Assembly (NCBI GenBank): GCA_900290305.1
Contig: OMOG01000623.1
Span: 1 to 38,650, forward strand
Direction of reading: 5' to 3'
DNA length: 38,650 nucleotides
Origin: Candidatus Sulfopaludibacter sp. SbA4
GTDB taxonomy: Bacteria > Acidobacteriota > Terriglobia > Bryobacterales > Bryobacteraceae
This document shows positions 7,620-18,349 of this stretch, piece by piece. A program made the translations under genes and the position numbers. Under the pieces are notes generated by a model that was not told the DNA's origin, searched no databases, and saw only the letters and a list, made by a program, of their open reading frames with translations. The first letter of the stretch is position 1, and every line of letters begins with the position of its first letter.

Positions 7620-8996
7620 TCATGCCAGCACCGGCTTGACCACTTCGCCGTCTACGTCGGTCAGGCGGAAGTCGCGGCCTTGAAAGCGATAAGTCAGTCG
7701 CTTGTGGTCGATCCCCAGGCAGTGCAGGATGGTCGCCTGCAGGTCGTGGACATGCACCGGATCTTTGACAATGTTGTACGAGTAGTCGTCGGTTTCGCCG
7801 AAGGTGATGCCCGGCTTCATGCCCCCGCCCGCCATCCAGACCGTGAAGCACCGGCCGTGGTGATCGCGGCCATAATCGGTCGCGGTGAGGCGGCCCTGGC
7901 AATACACGCTGCGTCCGAACTCTCCGCCCCAGATGACCAGCGTGCCGTCGAGCATGCCGCGCTGGGCGAGATCCGTGACGAGGCCCGCGGACGCCTGGTC
8001 GACATCCTTGCAGCGCTTGGGCAGGCTCGCCGGCAGGTCGCCGTGGTGGTCCCAATCGCGGTGGTAGAGCTGGATGAATCGCACCCCGCGTTCGGCCAGC
8101 CGGCGCGCCAGCAGGCAGTTCGCCGCGAAAGTGCCGGGCTTTTTCGCGTCCTCGCCGTAAAGCTCGAACGTGGTGGCCGGCTCCTTCGAGATGTCAGTAA
8201 GCTCGGGCACCGAAGCTTGCATGCGAAACGCCATCTCATACTGCGCTACTCGGGCGGCGATTTCCGGGTCGCCGAATTCGTCGAAGGTGGCCCGGTTCAG
8301 CTCCCCTAAAGCGTCCAGGAAAGAGCGGCGTTTCGCGGTCGAGAAGCCCTCAGGGTTGGACAGGAAGAGCACAGGGTCACCTGCGGAGCGGAACTTCACG
8401 CCCTGGTGGCGGCTCGGTAGAAACGCGCTGCCCCACAGGCGGTCGTAGAGCGGCTGGCCGCCTCCGGAATTCGAGATCATCACGCAGAACGCGGGCAGTT
8501 CGTCGGTCTCGCAGCCTATGCCGTACGACACCCAGGCGCCCAGGCTGGGCCTCCCGCCCAAGCGGAAGCCGGTCTGCATCATGGTGGCCGCCGGATCGTG
8601 GTTGATCTCTTCGGTGTGCACTGACTTCAAGAAGGTGAGGCGGTCGGCGATCTGAGCGGTGTGAGGCAGTAAGTCACTGACCCACGCGCCCGACTGGCCG
8701 CACCGCGCGAACGCGAACTTCGACGGCACCACGGGAAACGTCGACTGCGACGCCGACATGCCGGTGAGCCGCTGGCCATTGCGCACTGACTCGGGAAGCT
8801 CCGTTCCCTGGAACTCGACCAGCCGCGGCTTGTAATCGAACAGCTCGATCTGCGAAGGCCCGCCCGATTGGAACAGGAAGATGACGCGCTTGGCTTTGGG
8901 CGGGAAGTGCGGCAGTCCGGGAAGGCCGCGCTGCTCCCGCTCGGCGGCCTTCAGCACCGATGCCAACGCCAGACCCGTGAAAAAGCGCCTCGTCAT
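7620..8996 (-). CDS. DUF1501 family protein (alkaline-phosphatase/sulfatase-like fold)
   Basis: A protein of about 458 residues from the DUF1501 family. It opens with a Tat-like signal ([17 protein letters not shown]) and continues with the family hallmark [20 protein letters not shown]. Other family segments are [17 protein letters not shown] and the C-terminal region [21 protein letters not shown]. The fold belongs to the alkaline-phosphatase superfamily, but the biochemical role is not settled. ATG 8996 was chosen because AAGGAG lies 6 bp upstream; the upstream GTG at 9002 would overlap the PSD1 stop. It is the constant partner of PSD1/DUF1549/DUF1553 cytochromes in Planctomycetota and Acidobacteriota, and here it follows one directly. 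Confidence 0.9.
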   Translation of the reverse strand: MTRRFFTGLALASVLKAAEREQRGLPGLPHFPPKAKRVIFLFQSGGPSQIELFDYKPRLVEFQGTELPESVRNGQRLTGMSASQSTFPVVPSKFAFARCGQSGAWVSDLLPHTAQIADRLTFLKSVHTEEINHDPAATMMQTGFRLGGRPSLGAWVSYGIGCETDELPAFCVMISNSGGGQPLYDRLWGSAFLPSRHQGVKFRSAGDPVLFLSNPEGFSTAKRRSFLDALGELNRATFDEFGDPEIAARVAQYEMAFRMQASVPELTDISKEPATTFELYGEDAKKPGTFAANCLLARRLAERGVRFIQLYHRDWDHHGDLPASLPKRCKDVDQASAGLVTDLAQRGMLDGTLVIWGGEFGRSVYCQGRLTATDYGRDHHGRCFTVWMAGGGMKPGITFGETDDYSYNIVKDPVHVHDLQATILHCLGIDHKRLTYRFQGRDFRLTDVDGEVVKPVLA

Positions 8997-8998
8997 AT

Positions 8999-11965
8999 TC
9001 ACTCCTTGGTGATGGCCTCGTCCATGTTCAGAATCAGGCTCGCTACGCTGGCGTAGGCGGCCAACTCGGCGCGGTCGAGGCCCGCACGCACCGCCGATTC
9101 ACCAACGGCGACGAACGCCGCGGCGGCTTTCGGATCGGCGCGAAACTCCGCCGCGAACTTGTCGAAGGTCCGCATCAGCACATCCGCCTGGCGCGCGCCG
9201 GGCGTCCGCGCCAGCACCAGGGCGTAGCCGTATCCGATGCGCTCCTGCGGGGCCGCGCCGCCTTCGGTCATCATGCGCTCGGCAAGCTTGCGCGCCGCTT
9301 CTACGAATGTCACCTCGTTCATCAGGTCGAGGCCCTGCAGCGGCGAGTTGGTGCGGTTCTCGAAGACCGCGCACTGCTCGCGATTGGGCGAATCGAAGTT
9401 CATCATGTAGGGCGGCGGCACGGTGCGCTTCCAATAGGTGTACAGGCTGCGGCGGTACAGGTCCGCGCCCTTCGATTGCACGTAGCCCTTGTCGCCCGAA
9501 AGTTCCTGCCACAGGCCCGCCGGCTGGTAGGGCTTCACCGAAGGCCCGCCGATCCGCTCGGCCAGCAGTCCGGAGACCGCCAGCGCCTGGTCGCGGATCA
9601 TCTCCGGTCCGAGGCGCAGGCGCGGACCGCGCGCGAGCAGGCGGTTGTCAGGGTCCCGCTCGAGCATGGCGGGAGCGATGGCCGAGGATTGCCGGTAGGT
9701 GGCCGACATGACGATCAGCTTCTGCAGCGCCTTAACGTTCCAGCCGCTCTCCATGAATTCCGCCGCCAGCCAATTCAGCAGCTCCGGATGCACGGGCCAC
9801 TCGCCCTGCGAGCCGAAATCGTCGACCGTCTTGACGATGCCGAAGCCGAAGTAGGATTGCCAGAAGCGATTCACCGTGACCCGCGCGGTCAACGGGTTCG
9901 ACCGCGAGACCAGCCACTGCGCCAGGCACAGGCGATCCGCGCAATCCGGTCCGCCGAGCGCCGCGGGAATGGCAGGTGTGACCTTCTCGCCGTGCGCATC
10001 GTACGCCCCGCGCTTCAGCACGAACGTGTCGCGATGCGCGCCATCGGCCATCACCATCACGGTGGGAATCTGCTCGTAGAAGGCGTCGCGGGCGGCCTGC
10101 GCTTCTTCGACTGCGGTGCCCGCCTGGCGAATCTGGAGCGGAGCTTTGGTGTCGAGGAAGGCCAGGTCGAGCTTGGCCTGCTGGGCCCTGGTGCGCTGAG
10201 CAGCCAGGCCGCGCGCGATCTCCGCGATGGGCTCCGCCACCGAGACGGCCGCCGCTTCCTCGGGCGCAAGGGCGCGCTTGTAAATACGGGCGTCGCGGAT
10301 CGAGCCGTCGAATTTCATGCCGCCACCCGCGCCCACCCGGATGGGCGTATCCTTCTTGTGGAACGGTTCGTTGTTCTGGTCGAAAAGAATTCTGGTCTCG
10401 CGCGGTTCGCCATCCACGTAGATCCGCACGCCCGAGGCCATCCGCTTGCCGTCGTACGTGACCAGCACGTGCTGCCACTGGTTCAGCTTCACCGGCTCCG
10501 CGGTTTCGACGCGCCATCCGAGATCGGTGAAACGATGGGTCAGGTGCATGCGCACGCGACCCTTCATGAGGTAGAGCCCGTGGCCCTGGCTCTCCATGTA
10601 ATCGTCGAGGCGCGTGAGGATCGCGCCATCCGCGGCGGCCGGCTTGATCCAGGCGGAGTACGTGAAGGGCTGCAGGTAACTGAAATCGGCGGCGTCGCCG
10701 TTGAACTCGCCGGTGGATTCGGAGCGAAACACCAGGTCCCGTGTGGGAGTCCAATCCGCGGCGTGCGGAGCGGCGGCCTTTTCCCACCGCGCCTGCGCCT
10801 TGCGCAGTTGCGGCTGAAGAGCCTCGTAGGCGCGGCGCCGGTTCTCCACCGCCCGGTCGAGTTCCGCGAGCCTCGTCTGCTGATCGGCCAGCGGGGCCTT
10901 CACAAAGGGCTCCTCGGGACCGTAGTTCCAGACGAAGCCGCGCTCGTTGGGCACCTGGTTGAAGTAGGCGAAAAGTCGGTAGAAATCCCGCTGTGCGATG
11001 GGGTCGTACTTGTGGTCATGACAGCGCGCGCAGCCCGCGGTGAGGCCCATCCAGACCGTAGCGGTGGTCTGCGCGCGGTCGGCCACGTACTCCACGCGAT
11101 ACTCCTCGGGGATGATCCCGCCTTCGCCGGTGGTCCGATGATTGCGATTGAAGCCCGAGGCGATGCGCTGCTCAAGCGTGGCGCCGGGCAGCAGGTCGCC
11201 GGCGAGTTGCTCGATGGTGAAGCGGTCGTACGGCAAGTTGCGGTTGAAGGCGTCGATCACCCAATCGCGCCAGCGCCACATATCGCGCGCGCCGTCGGTC
11301 TGGTAGCCGTTGCTGTCGCCGTAGCGCGCCACTTCCATCCAGCGGAAGGCCATGCGCTCGCCGTAGCGCGGCGACGCGAGCAGCCGGTCCACCACCTTCT
11401 CGTACGCGCCCGGAGACGAATCGGCCACGAATGCCTGGACCTCGGCGGGAGAGGGCGGCAGGCCCGTGAGATCGAACGAGACGCGCCGGATCAGCAGGCG
11501 TTTGTCGGCCTCGGGAGACGGGTGCAGTCCTTCGCGTTCGAGCTTCGCGAGGATGAAACGGTCGATCGGATTCTTCGCCCACGCCGTGTCCTTAACGGCA
11601 GGCAGGTCCGGACGCCGTGGAGGAACGAACGACCAGAATGGCTGCCACGGCGCGCCCTGCCGGATCCACGCGCGCAGCAACTCGATCTCGTGCGCGGTGA
11701 GCTTCGCCTTGCCCGACGCGGGCGGCGGCATGCGCTCCGCGGGGTCGCCGGACGCCACGCGGCGCAAAATTTCGTCCCCGACTTCTTTGGCGCCGCCCTC
11801 CAGATCGAGGCGGAGTCCGGCCTGGCGTTGCGCGCCGTCGGGGCCGTGGCAGGCGTAGCAGTGATCGGAAAGGATCGGCCGGATGTCGCGATTGTATTCG
11901 ACAGTTTGGGCGAAGATCGACGGCACGAACAGCAACGCGGCAAGGATGTGTCCCCTCCGGTCCAT
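8999..11965 (-). CDS. Planctomycete-type cytochrome c protein with PSD1, DUF1549, LamG and DUF1553 domains
   Basis: A secreted protein of about 988 residues. After a short signal peptide ([20 protein letters not shown]) comes a PSD1/PSC1 cytochrome domain with the heme motif CYACH. DUF1549 follows, with a second CxxCH ([13 protein letters not shown]), then a coiled-coil stretch, a LamG/concanavalin-like domain in the middle ([19 protein letters not shown]) and DUF1553 at the C-terminus ([19 protein letters not shown] to the end). The family is linked to surface polysaccharide breakdown, but no reaction is proven. I used ATG 11965; the frame reaches TTG 11998 but lacks a signal before Met 12. 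It is coupled to the DUF1501 gene (stop codon 2 bp before its ATG) and divergent from the TPR gene. Confidence 0.9.
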   Translation of the reverse strand: MDRRGHILAALLFVPSIFAQTVEYNRDIRPILSDHCYACHGPDGAQRQAGLRLDLEGGAKEVGDEILRRVASGDPAERMPPPASGKAKLTAHEIELLRAWIRQGAPWQPFWSFVPPRRPDLPAVKDTAWAKNPIDRFILAKLEREGLHPSPEADKRLLIRRVSFDLTGLPPSPAEVQAFVADSSPGAYEKVVDRLLASPRYGERMAFRWMEVARYGDSNGYQTDGARDMWRWRDWVIDAFNRNLPYDRFTIEQLAGDLLPGATLEQRIASGFNRNHRTTGEGGIIPEEYRVEYVADRAQTTATVWMGLTAGCARCHDHKYDPIAQRDFYRLFAYFNQVPNERGFVWNYGPEEPFVKAPLADQQTRLAELDRAVENRRRAYEALQPQLRKAQARWEKAAAPHAADWTPTRDLVFRSESTGEFNGDAADFSYLQPFTYSAWIKPAAADGAILTRLDDYMESQGHGLYLMKGRVRMHLTHRFTDLGWRVETAEPVKLNQWQHVLVTYDGKRMASGVRIYVDGEPRETRILFDQNNEPFHKKDTPIRVGAGGGMKFDGSIRDARIYKRALAPEEAAAVSVAEPIAEIARGLAAQRTRAQQAKLDLAFLDTKAPLQIRQAGTAVEEAQAARDAFYEQIPTVMVMADGAHRDTFVLKRGAYDAHGEKVTPAIPAALGGPDCADRLCLAQWLVSRSNPLTARVTVNRFWQSYFGFGIVKTVDDFGSQGEWPVHPELLNWLAAEFMESGWNVKALQKLIVMSATYRQSSAIAPAMLERDPDNRLLARGPRLRLGPEMIRDQALAVSGLLAERIGGPSVKPYQPAGLWQELSGDKGYVQSKGADLYRRSLYTYWKRTVPPPYMMNFDSPNREQCAVFENRTNSPLQGLDLMNEVTFVEAARKLAERMMTEGGAAPQERIGYGYALVLARTPGARQADVLMRTFDKFAAEFRADPKAAAAFVAVGESAVRAGLDRAELAAYASVASLILNMDEAITKE

Positions 11966-11997
11966 TAAGGCCACGTTATCACGTTCCGGCTGATACA

Positions 11998-12954
11998 ATG
12001 AGTCCGAACATGCATCGGACCGCGGCGTTCGTTTTCCTGGTGTGCGCTGGTTTACGGGCGGATGCGCCGCAGGCTGCGGCTGTGGCCCGCGGCGTCGAGC
12101 TGGCCCTCCAAGGGCACTGTGCCGAGGCCATGCCGCTACTCGACCAGGCCATGCGCGACGCCGGAAATTCAGTGGACGCGAAACGTAAGGCGGCCTTCGC
12201 CGGCGTGCGCTGCTCCATGACGCTCAACAAGCAGAGCGATGCCATGAGCTTCATCGCCTGGCTGCAGGAGGCCTATCCCAAGGATCCCGAGGTCCTCTTC
12301 CTGGCGGTGCACGTGTTCTCCGATTTGAGCCTTCGGAATTCGCAGGAGTTGCTGGATACGGCGCCCGATTCGCCGCTGGTCATCCAACTGAATGCCGAGA
12401 ATTTCGAGAAGCAGGGCGATCTGGCCAAGGCTATCGCGGAGTACCGCATCCTGCTCCAGCGGCAGCCGGACAAGCCGGGAATTCACTTTCGGATCGGCGG
12501 CCTCATCATGGATCAACCGGCCACCGCCACCAGCTCGGAGGAGGCCCGCAAGGAGTTCGAACAGGAACTGAAGCTCAATCCGCAGAACGCCGCGGCGGAA
12601 TATTACCTGGGCGAGCTGGCGCGCCACGGCGACAAGTTGCCCGAGGCCATCAAGCATTTTTCCAGCGCCATCGCACTCTATCCCGAATTCGCCGAAGCCC
12701 ATGCCGGCCTGGGCCGGTCGCTTCTGGACTCAGGCAAAACCGCGGACTCCGTGACGCCGCTCGAGACCGCCGCTAAACTAGCACCGGAGAATCCGGCGGT
12801 GCACTTCGCCCTGGCCACCGCCTATCAGCGCCTGGGGCGCAAGCAGGATGCCGCCCGTGAATTCGCCCTCCAGAAACGCACCGCGGAGAAAATCAATCGG
12901 AATACCAAGACCCTTCACAAGAATGTATCCGGAGCCGAAACTGTCAAGCAGTAG
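11998..12954 (+). CDS. Secreted tetratricopeptide-repeat protein
   Basis: A 318-residue protein with an N-terminal signal peptide (MHRTAAFVFLVCAGLRADA) and several TPR units. Clear helical repeats run through AKAIAEYRILLQRQPDKPG, EEARKEFEQELKLNPQNAA, EAIKHFSSAIALYPEFAEA and SVTPLETAAKLAPENPAVH (about residues 140-270). It is probably a periplasmic protein-protein scaffold. A TACAAT hexamer at 11994-11999 overlaps the ATG at 11998. If that is the -10 box, translation begins at the in-frame ATG at 12010 on a nearly leaderless message. The CRTAC1 gene starts inside its 3' end (32-bp overlap), a pairing common in acidobacteria. The function beyond scaffolding is unknown. Confidence 0.8.
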   Translation: MSPNMHRTAAFVFLVCAGLRADAPQAAAVARGVELALQGHCAEAMPLLDQAMRDAGNSVDAKRKAAFAGVRCSMTLNKQSDAMSFIAWLQEAYPKDPEVLFLAVHVFSDLSLRNSQELLDTAPDSPLVIQLNAENFEKQGDLAKAIAEYRILLQRQPDKPGIHFRIGGLIMDQPATATSSEEARKEFEQELKLNPQNAAAEYYLGELARHGDKLPEAIKHFSSAIALYPEFAEAHAGLGRSLLDSGKTADSVTPLETAAKLAPENPAVHFALATAYQRLGRKQDAAREFALQKRTAEKINRNTKTLHKNVSGAETVKQ

Positions 12955-14608
12955 ACTGCTGGTTGCCGCGGCCGGCGTGGCGGGCGTGCTGTGGTTCGGC
13001 GCGCTCGCATCTCCCCAGGCCAAGCGGCCTCACTTCACCGACATTGCCCCGCGGTCGAAACTCTCCTACATTTCCAACAACGATCTCTCGCCGCGCAAAT
13101 ATTTCATCCAGCCCATGTGCGGCGGAATTGCCATCCTGGATTTCGACAATGACGGTAAGATGGATATCTTTTTCACCAATGGAGCCAAGCTGCCGGAGTT
13201 GAAGAAGACCGGCCCATCCTTCTATAACTGCCTGCTCCACAACCGCGGCGATGGCACCTTCGAGGATGTGACTAAGAAGGCCGGCCTGCTGGGCGAGGAA
13301 CTCGACTACAACCTGGGCGTAGCGGCCGGTGACTACGATAACGACGGGTACACCGACCTGTTCATTTGCTCCGCCGGGCGGAACGCGCTCTATCACAACA
13401 ACGGAAACGGCACCTTCACCGATGTCACCCGGCAATCCGGCATCGGCGGTAAGCCAGCGGGCACCATGAGCGTCGGTGCGGCCTGGTTCGATTACGACAA
13501 CGACGGCCTGCTCGACCTGGTGGTCTCCAATTACACGCTTTGGACGCCCGGAACCGACAAGCGCTGCGCCGCCGCGGGAGTAGAGTACTACTGCGACCCG
13601 CGCCTGTTCTATGAGCCCGTCCCGCATCGCCTCTATCACAACCTGGGCCACGGCAAATTCGAGGACGTCACCGAAAAATCCGGGTTCTCCCGCGCGCCCG
13701 GCAAAGGCATGGGCATTTCCATCGCGGATTTCAAAGACGACGGATGGCAGGATGTCTTCATCGCCAACGACACCGAGGCGAATTCCCTGCTCATCAACAA
13801 AGGCGACGGGACGTTCGAGGACCAGGGACTGTCTCTCGGAGTGGCTTACGATGACAGCGCCAAGGCGGTCTCGTCGATGGGCAGCGACGCCAAGGACTAC
13901 GATAACGATGGCCGCGTCGATATCTTCTATAACAACCTCATGGGGCAGATTTGGGGGCTGTTCCAGAATCTCGGCGATTCGTTCCGGTATGTCTCTCCGC
14001 AAGCCAAATTCAATCAACTCAGCGGGGCATATTCGGGCTGGAGCAACGGCTTCATCGACTACGACAACGACGGCTGGAAGGATCTCTACTCGGCCAACGG
14101 CGACGTGGACAACATCAAGCCCAACGCACGCCAGCACGACACGATGTTCGAAAACCTCGGCGGCAAGACGTTCCAGGACGTATCCGCGGAGATGGGGAGA
14201 GACTTCCTGCACGTGGGTTATCAGCGCGGCTCGGCGATCGGCGATCTGAACAACGATGGATTCGAGGACCTGGTAGTCACATCCCTGATGGAGCCGCCCC
14301 GGATTCTGATCAACTCGGCGGACAACGGCAATCATTGGCTGGTGCTGGAGCTAGTCGGGCGATACAGCAACCGCGACGCTATCGGGGCCAAGGTCAAGCT
14401 AACCACGGGCACGGGACGGGTCCTCTACAATCACGTGTCTGTGAGCGTGGGATTCATGTCGTCCAGTGATAAGCGCGTTCACTTCGGACTGGGGAGTGAG
14501 AGGCAGATCCGGTCGATCGAAATCCGCTGGCCTCGGGGAGCAGTGCAGCAACTGACTTCACTGACTGCCGACCGGTTCCTGAAGGTAGAAGAGCCGCTTC
14601 CACAATAA
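12923..14608 (+). CDS. CRTAC1-like protein with FG-GAP/VCBS repeats and ASPIC/UnbV domain
   Basis: A secreted beta-propeller protein of about 561 residues. Residues 1-30 hold a signal or anchor segment (LLVAAAGVAGVLWFGALASP). Several FG-GAP/VCBS blades follow, each with a calcium-binding acidic loop: DFDNDGKMDIFF, DYDNDGYTDLFI, DYDNDGLLDLVV, DYDNDGRVDIFY, DYDNDGWKDLYS and DLNNDGFEDLVV. The C-terminal 100 residues are an ASPIC/UnbV domain (NHWLVLELVG to IEIRWPRGAVQQL). It probably acts in surface binding or adhesion. The long frame reaches back to 12848, but ATG 12923 gives the natural signal sequence and overlaps the TPR gene by 32 bp, so the two genes are likely co-translated. A hairpin shared with the converging receptor gene follows. 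Confidence 0.9.
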   Translation: MYPEPKLSSSRLLVAAAGVAGVLWFGALASPQAKRPHFTDIAPRSKLSYISNNDLSPRKYFIQPMCGGIAILDFDNDGKMDIFFTNGAKLPELKKTGPSFYNCLLHNRGDGTFEDVTKKAGLLGEELDYNLGVAAGDYDNDGYTDLFICSAGRNALYHNNGNGTFTDVTRQSGIGGKPAGTMSVGAAWFDYDNDGLLDLVVSNYTLWTPGTDKRCAAAGVEYYCDPRLFYEPVPHRLYHNLGHGKFEDVTEKSGFSRAPGKGMGISIADFKDDGWQDVFIANDTEANSLLINKGDGTFEDQGLSLGVAYDDSAKAVSSMGSDAKDYDNDGRVDIFYNNLMGQIWGLFQNLGDSFRYVSPQAKFNQLSGAYSGWSNGFIDYDNDGWKDLYSANGDVDNIKPNARQHDTMFENLGGKTFQDVSAEMGRDFLHVGYQRGSAIGDLNNDGFEDLVVTSLMEPPRILINSADNGNHWLVLELVGRYSNRDAIGAKVKLTTGTGRVLYNHVSVSVGFMSSSDKRVHFGLGSERQIRSIEIRWPRGAVQQLTSLTADRFLKVEEPLPQ

Positions 14609-14612
14609 GAAA

Positions 14613-14636
14613 GGGCTGCCTCCGTGGAAGCAGCCC
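14613..14636 (-). terminator. Terminator between converging CRTAC1 and receptor genes
   Basis: Stem GGGCTGC (14613-14619) pairs with GCAGCCC (14630-14636) around an 10-base loop that can partly pair. On the minus strand the stem is followed by a T-rich run (CCTTTCTTATT), so it best serves the receptor gene ending at 14665. It may also act on the plus strand, although no U tract follows there. Confidence 0.7.
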
Positions 14637-14664
14637 GGTCCTGCCTGTGTTGCTTCTTACTCAC

Positions 14665-17600
14665 CTAAAACGTATACTTCAACCCAAACTGCAAGTTCCT
14701 TGCCCCGGTCGACGTATTCACGACGCCTTCATTGCTGCCGCCGTGCACGTCGATCCCATATCCGGTCACTGTCAGAACGGGCGTATTGAAGGCATTGATC
14801 GCTTCAAACCGGAATTCCATCTTCTGCCTCTCGTTGATCCGGAACATCCGCGACAACCCCAGGTCGATCTGCTTCAACCCCGGTCCCAACTCGGTGCCCA
14901 CACCGCAGGTGCCGAGGTGGCCCGGAGCCGGGTCCGCCATGGTGCTCGGATCGAACCAGATATACCCGCCTCCGGCAAAGTTCTTGTAGGGGGTCTGACG
15001 CGAGGGAGCGATACAATCCGGACGCCCCTGCGCGGAGCCCGTGCCGCCATCGCCCGCCCAATCCAGCATCGAGATCGGGAAGCCGCCGTGCACGGAGAAG
15101 ATGGCGTTCACCTGCCAATCGCCCAGCACGGCGTCGGCAACTTTGTTCGCGATAGGCAGAGCGCGATTGTGTCCGAACGGAAGCTCCCAGTTGGTATAAC
15201 CGCTGAACACCTGAGCCACGTCGCGGTCGCACAGGCCATATTCCAGGTTCATGTTGTAGGCATACAACTGGAACGCCACGTCGGCGGTGGCCTGGCTGCC
15301 GGCGATGTCGCCGTAGCGGCCGTAGTAGCCTTGCGCATTGGTCAGGCACTTCTGAAAGCTGTAGTTGAGCCCGAATGCCAGGCCCTTGGTCAGCCGCTGC
15401 TGCGCGTTCAACTGCAGCGCCTGGTAGTTCTGCAGGCCGGTCGTGGCGTTGAGCCTCACTTGGCCCAGGCCGTCGCTGGTCAGTGCCTTATTGCCTGACA
15501 GGTAAGGTGACGGTGAAGTGGTGCCGTTCGGGTTCAGCATCAACTGGCCCGCGAAGAAGATGTCAGCTAGGTGGTCGCTGTGCTGCCCGACGTACCCGGC
15601 CTGCACGGTCGTCGCCTTGCCAAAGAGATGCTGCACCGTGAAATTCCATTGGTTGGAAATGCCCGGGCGGTAGTTCGGGTCGGTCATGTGGATGCGGACT
15701 CCGGCGAAGCAGGAGGCGGGCGCCGAGAGGACCGTAGTGGTGTTGCATGGCGTGCCGCCGATGGCGGCGCCCAGCGCGCTGAAGCCCTGGTCGAGAGTCA
15801 CCTGGTTGGAGGGAATTCCACCGTTCGTCCCGGCAACGAACTGACTCGAAAGGTCGATGTTCCACGGTGAGTTGGTGGCCAGGCGGTTATACTCGCCGGT
15901 GCCTTCCTGGAAGCTGGAGCGCGAGAACGCGGCGCGGATCACGGTGCTGTTGCCCCATGGCGTCCAGGCCAGCCCGACGCGCGGCAGGAAGTTGGCGATG
16001 CCGTTGTACTGGTTATAGAGTGCGCGGCTGTTGCCGTTCTGACCCGCCAGCTCGATCTGACCGGTGTACATATTGAAATTCGTCATCCGGTCATGCACCT
16101 CGTAGATCGGTGTGAACACTTGCCACCGCAGTCCGAAGTTCAGAGTCAGATGGCTGTTCACCCGCCAGTTATCCTGCGCGAACAAGCCGTAAGTACTGTT
16201 GCGCTGTCCTACGGTGCCGGCGAAGCCTTGCCCGTAGGCCATATATTGAGGAAGGCCCAGCAGGAAGTCGGTTTCCGCGTTGCCCGTGTACTGACCGCTA
16301 AAACCAATCTGTCCCGCCGCGCCGTCGCTGCTGGTGCCGGGATTATAGTCGTTGCGATAGCGCAAGAACTGGAAGCCGAACTGTAGGGTGTGCGACCCGT
16401 GGGTGAGAATCGCGGTGTCGGAAATCTGGCCCGTGGTCTGATGGAAGATCTCCGGGGAATCCGTAGTGCCGAAGGGGAATGGGCCGTTCTGGCCGCCGCC
16501 CACCGGAGCGCCGGTGAAATACAGACCGGGCAGGAACGAGGTCGGCTGGCCGGGAATCAGCCCCGAGCCCGGGTTGGTAGTGCCCGCACCCTGGATGTTC
16601 CCTTCCGCGGGAAAGTAGTTGATGCCGAAGCGGAAGTCATTGACCAGCGTCGAGCTGAACGTATGGGTGTAGCCGATCACGTCGTTCCACAGCGGGAACA
16701 GGTTGTTGCCGCTGCTGTTGTACAACAGCGCCTGGCTGTTCACCGTGGGATTCTCGACGTGTTGTTGGGTGTACCGCACCATGAAGCGGTCATTCTGGGT
16801 GGGAGCCCAGTCCACCTTGAAGTCACCCTGGTCGCCGTGCGTGTAGGTCTGCTGGGTATTCGTCGCATTGTTGAGCAGGGCCGAACCGGTAGCCTGGGGA
16901 AGCGCGGCGAGAATCTTGAGCGCCGTCGGGCTGATGCCGGCGATGCACGGCGCGGAACCCATCTTCTGGCCGGCACCGCAAAGGGCGGCCTTGGTCAGGT
17001 CCGACGGCATCGTCACCGTCGTGCCCGGATAGTGGAGCGTAACGCCCAAGTCAGTGAAATTCCCGGTCCGCTCAGGCGTGGTGAAAGTCGTGATCGGGTT
17101 GGCGGTAGCGGGAGTATCGAAACGCGAACCCTGGTAGTCCGCGAAGAAGAACAGCTTGTCCTTCTTGATAGGACCGCCGATGGTCCCTCCGAACAGGTCC
17201 CACTTCTGCTTGACCGGCGAACCGTTCACGGTGGGATCGGGACTGAAATTCCGCGACCAGTCGTTGGCATTCAGGGCATCGCGCCGGAAGGTCCAGAACG
17301 CGCTGCCGTGAAGCTGGTTGGTGCCCGATTTCAGGCTGGCGCTGATCACTCCGCCCATGAACTGGCCATACTCCGCCGACGGGCTGTTGGTCACGATGTT
17401 CAGCTCCGCAATGGCCTCGACGCTGGGTGAGTAGGCGACATTGTTATCGACAAACTCGTTGTTATCCACGCCGTCCAACACGTAGTAGTTGGCCTGCTCG
17501 CGATTGCCGTTGATCTCGGGACGGCCGGAGTTGAAGGTGGCCTGGGGGGCATTAAAGGATGCCGGGCTGGTGGTCACCGCGCCCGGAACCAGCAATGCCA

Positions 17601-18060
17601 ATTGGTTGTAGTTCCCGGTTTCGAGCGGAAGCTCCGCGATGGACCCGGACGTCATCACGCTTCCTACCTGTGTGGTCTCGGTCTGGAGCAGCGGAGCGGC
17701 GCTGGTAACCTCGACGGTGGACGAGACCTGCCCGATCGTCAAGGTCAGATCGATGCGCGCCGTCTGGTTCAACTCCAGGTTGAACGCAGGTCTCAGCGCC
17801 GTCTGAAAACCGGCGGCTTCCACCCGCACTTCGTACCGGCCAATGGGCAGGCGAGGCAGGTTGTAAACGCCTTCAGTATTGGTCTTGGTGGACCACGTTG
17901 TCCCCCTATCCACGTCATTGACGGTGACGGTCGCATTGGCGACGGCCGCACCGGAAGGATCTGTAATCTTGCCGGTGATCGCGCTGGATTCCTGGGCCAT
18001 CCCAGTTTGCGCGAAGGCAATTAGCAGCGTGATCGCTAGAATCAGGTAGCTTCTTCTCAT
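14665..18060 (-). CDS. Second TonB-dependent-receptor-like outer-membrane protein
   Basis: A protein of about 1131 residues with the same architecture as the receptor at 847-4281. It has a signal peptide (MRRSYLILAITLLIAFAQTGMAQ), a carboxypeptidase-regulatory domain (ITGKITDPSGAAVANATVTV), a plug-like part (YYVLDGVDNNEFVDNNVAY) and a C-terminal barrel ending LQFGLKYTF. The frame begins at 18147, but ATG 18060 starts the signal peptide and is preceded by GAGGAG at good spacing, so I use it. It is a single-gene unit with its own terminator, facing away from the MFS/chitobiose cassette. The ligand is unknown; proximity to the cassette makes an amino-sugar oligomer conceivable but unproven. Confidence 0.9.
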   Translation of the reverse strand: MRRSYLILAITLLIAFAQTGMAQESSAITGKITDPSGAAVANATVTVNDVDRGTTWSTKTNTEGVYNLPRLPIGRYEVRVEAAGFQTALRPAFNLELNQTARIDLTLTIGQVSSTVEVTSAAPLLQTETTQVGSVMTSGSIAELPLETGNYNQLALLVPGAVTTSPASFNAPQATFNSGRPEINGNREQANYYVLDGVDNNEFVDNNVAYSPSVEAIAELNIVTNSPSAEYGQFMGGVISASLKSGTNQLHGSAFWTFRRDALNANDWSRNFSPDPTVNGSPVKQKWDLFGGTIGGPIKKDKLFFFADYQGSRFDTPATANPITTFTTPERTGNFTDLGVTLHYPGTTVTMPSDLTKAALCGAGQKMGSAPCIAGISPTALKILAALPQATGSALLNNATNTQQTYTHGDQGDFKVDWAPTQNDRFMVRYTQQHVENPTVNSQALLYNSSGNNLFPLWNDVIGYTHTFSSTLVNDFRFGINYFPAEGNIQGAGTTNPGSGLIPGQPTSFLPGLYFTGAPVGGGQNGPFPFGTTDSPEIFHQTTGQISDTAILTHGSHTLQFGFQFLRYRNDYNPGTSSDGAAGQIGFSGQYTGNAETDFLLGLPQYMAYGQGFAGTVGQRNSTYGLFAQDNWRVNSHLTLNFGLRWQVFTPIYEVHDRMTNFNMYTGQIELAGQNGNSRALYNQYNGIANFLPRVGLAWTPWGNSTVIRAAFSRSSFQEGTGEYNRLATNSPWNIDLSSQFVAGTNGGIPSNQVTLDQGFSALGAAIGGTPCNTTTVLSAPASCFAGVRIHMTDPNYRPGISNQWNFTVQHLFGKATTVQAGYVGQHSDHLADIFFAGQLMLNPNGTTSPSPYLSGNKALTSDGLGQVRLNATTGLQNYQALQLNAQQRLTKGLAFGLNYSFQKCLTNAQGYYGRYGDIAGSQATADVAFQLYAYNMNLEYGLCDRDVAQVFSGYTNWELPFGHNRALPIANKVADAVLGDWQVNAIFSVHGGFPISMLDWAGDGGTGSAQGRPDCIAPSRQTPYKNFAGGGYIWFDPSTMADPAPGHLGTCGVGTELGPGLKQIDLGLSRMFRINERQKMEFRFEAINAFNTPVLTVTGYGIDVHGGSNEGVVNTSTGARNLQFGLKYTF

Positions 18061-18136
18061 AAACTCCTCTCGGACCCCTTGTTGTCTCGGCTTGTGGCCT
18101 GGCTTCTCGGACATACTGACCCTCCCCGTGCCCCGT

Positions 18137-18300
18137 GTCCAGTTCACAACGGTTGCAGGGTGGTTCAGACAGGTTCGTTACGTCATCGAACGTGCTTATT
18201 CTTTAGTCAGTTGCGGAGGAACGAGGCGCCGGCCTTCGGGAACGGCGCTGCCTGGCGAGTGACGGCACGAGAGGGGATGAACAACGGTTGTGAACTGGAC
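18137..18300. promoter_or_regulatory. Divergent intergenic region with a long inverted repeat pair
   Basis: The 289-bp gap between the divergent receptor and MFS genes holds the 14-bp sequence GTCCAGTTCACAAC (18137-18150) and its exact reverse complement (18287-18300). Pairing extends with mismatches through an AACGGTT-like centre. The arms are 136 bp apart, one near each gene. They could be paired operator sites for one regulator serving both genes. Clear -35/-10 pairs were not identified. Confidence 0.4.
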
Positions 18301-18349
18301 AGCGGCTCCCGGCCGGGCTAGCCTTGGCATAGCCCTTCGAAGAAGCTCT

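Noticed and set aside
9476-11968. An 830-codon open frame on the plus strand
   Set aside because: It lies antisense to the PSD1/DUF1549/DUF1553 gene, has Arg/His/Gly-rich low-complexity character and no ribosome site.
12944-14335. A 463-codon open frame on the minus strand rich in Val, Ile and Asp
   Set aside because: It is the mirror of the repeated Asp-rich loops of the CRTAC1 gene; the composition explains the open frame.
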